Below the pieces are notes generated by a model. The model was not told the origin of the DNA. It ran no database searches and saw nothing but the letters and a program-made list of their open reading frames with translations. Shown here one piece after another: positions 63,352 through 64,000 of a stretch of DNA of 64,000 nt. Origin of the DNA: Stratiolaelaps scimitus (lineage: Eukaryota > Arthropoda > Arachnida > Mesostigmata > Laelapidae); NCBI GenBank assembly GCA_019614645.1, contig JABWDB010000013.1, positions 6,587,501 through 6,651,500 of the forward strand, read 5' to 3'. Made by a program: the position numbers and the translations under genes. Each line of letters starts with the position of its first letter. Position 1 is the stretch's first letter.

Positions 63352-64000
63352 GCAAATATTGAAACTTCAGTTCAATTTCATTTGAAGGACAATGATGTTT
63401 TATCAATTCGGCATTCTACAAGATCACAGCGCTCGCCAAATTCACCCAAATTTTGTGAAGTTATTAGGCCAGGTGGTCCTGTCCGTCAGAAGTGTACAGG
63501 AACGGTTTGCGAAATTGAAGCCATGAGAGGCGTAGTGCCAACAAATGCCATTGGAGGAGAAAAGGGGACGATGTTCACAGACGACAAGAAGCAGCGGGCA
63601 AATGGCAAGTGTGTTTCCAGTGCTCGAGGTACTGGTCCCTGCTCTCGCTTGCGAGCAGGGCAAAACGGTCGTATTGTATGATTCAGGGCGCCGTCAACGA
63701 CAATCTTTGCATGAGCACGATTCTGGCCAAACGGTGCCACGAGAATTGCCGCCGGAACATGCAGATTTCCGCGTTTTTTTTGTTGGGAGCGGAACTCGCG
63801 CTATTATTGTGGACGAATGCGACCCTGCTAGGTACTCTCACGATTGGTGAGACATGGATCAAATTGCACATAACATTTGCACCCGGGTAGAACGGCTGAA
63901 CCGCAGCTGAATGCGAACAGATTCTCTACGACAAAACGATGCTGATTATGGCCATGGATTTTTACGGAATTGCCTTCTATCGGCTCCTACCTCCGAAAAC

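Larger units (their letters stand above)
60047..64000 (-). other. Tmtc1: Probable upstream Tmtc1 intron; 5' exons not found
   Basis: The exon at 60046 needs at least one upstream exon. I looked on the minus strand here for the family's HPIHTEAV, SYRPL and KE-G-T blocks and did not find them. The stretch holds SINE copies at 61490-61740 and 63238-63351 and a CT tract near 60790. Confidence 0.55.

Overview
The window is eukaryotic nuclear DNA, most probably from an arthropod. A chelicerate (mite or tick) would fit, but nothing in the sequence proves it. The evidence is a split gene with GT-AG introns of 0.1 to 10 kb, many (TA)n, (GA)n and trinucleotide microsatellites, tRNA-derived SINEs, and a decayed non-LTR retrotransposon of R1/jockey type. 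There is no operon structure, no rRNA operon and no CRISPR array.

One gene is well supported. It lies on the minus strand and fills 23,464 to at least 60,046. I built ten exons by hand; they join in phase and end at a stop codon. They encode the C-terminal 731 residues of a TMTC-family protein, closest in motif order to TMTC1: an ER membrane O-mannosyltransferase with a multi-pass DUF1736 region followed by a long TPR array. The 5' exons (N-terminal membrane segments) were not found and probably lie beyond position 64,000.

Layout from left to right: 1-23,463 is the 3' flank of the gene, with no coding gene I can support, several microsatellites and SINE copies. 23,464-26,192 holds the last four exons. 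26,193-35,873 is a 9.7 kb intron with a SINE and the endonuclease remnant of a LINE. 35,874-36,009 is an exon. 36,010-43,302 is an intron with two SINEs. 43,303-43,854 holds two exons. 43,855-48,519 is an intron with a strong 24-bp hairpin. 48,520-49,567 holds two exons, including the large membrane exon. 49,568-59,890 is the largest intron. 59,891-60,046 is the most upstream exon found. The rest is intron or 5' flank with two more SINEs.

Most long open frames outside the TMTC exons look like chance frames in GC-rich or low-complexity DNA. I found no new defence or enzymatic system. The most interesting non-genic signals are a four-copy tRNA-derived SINE family, a small element with a 14-bp target-site duplication and a related copy 57 kb away, and a near-perfect 24-bp inverted repeat inside an intron.
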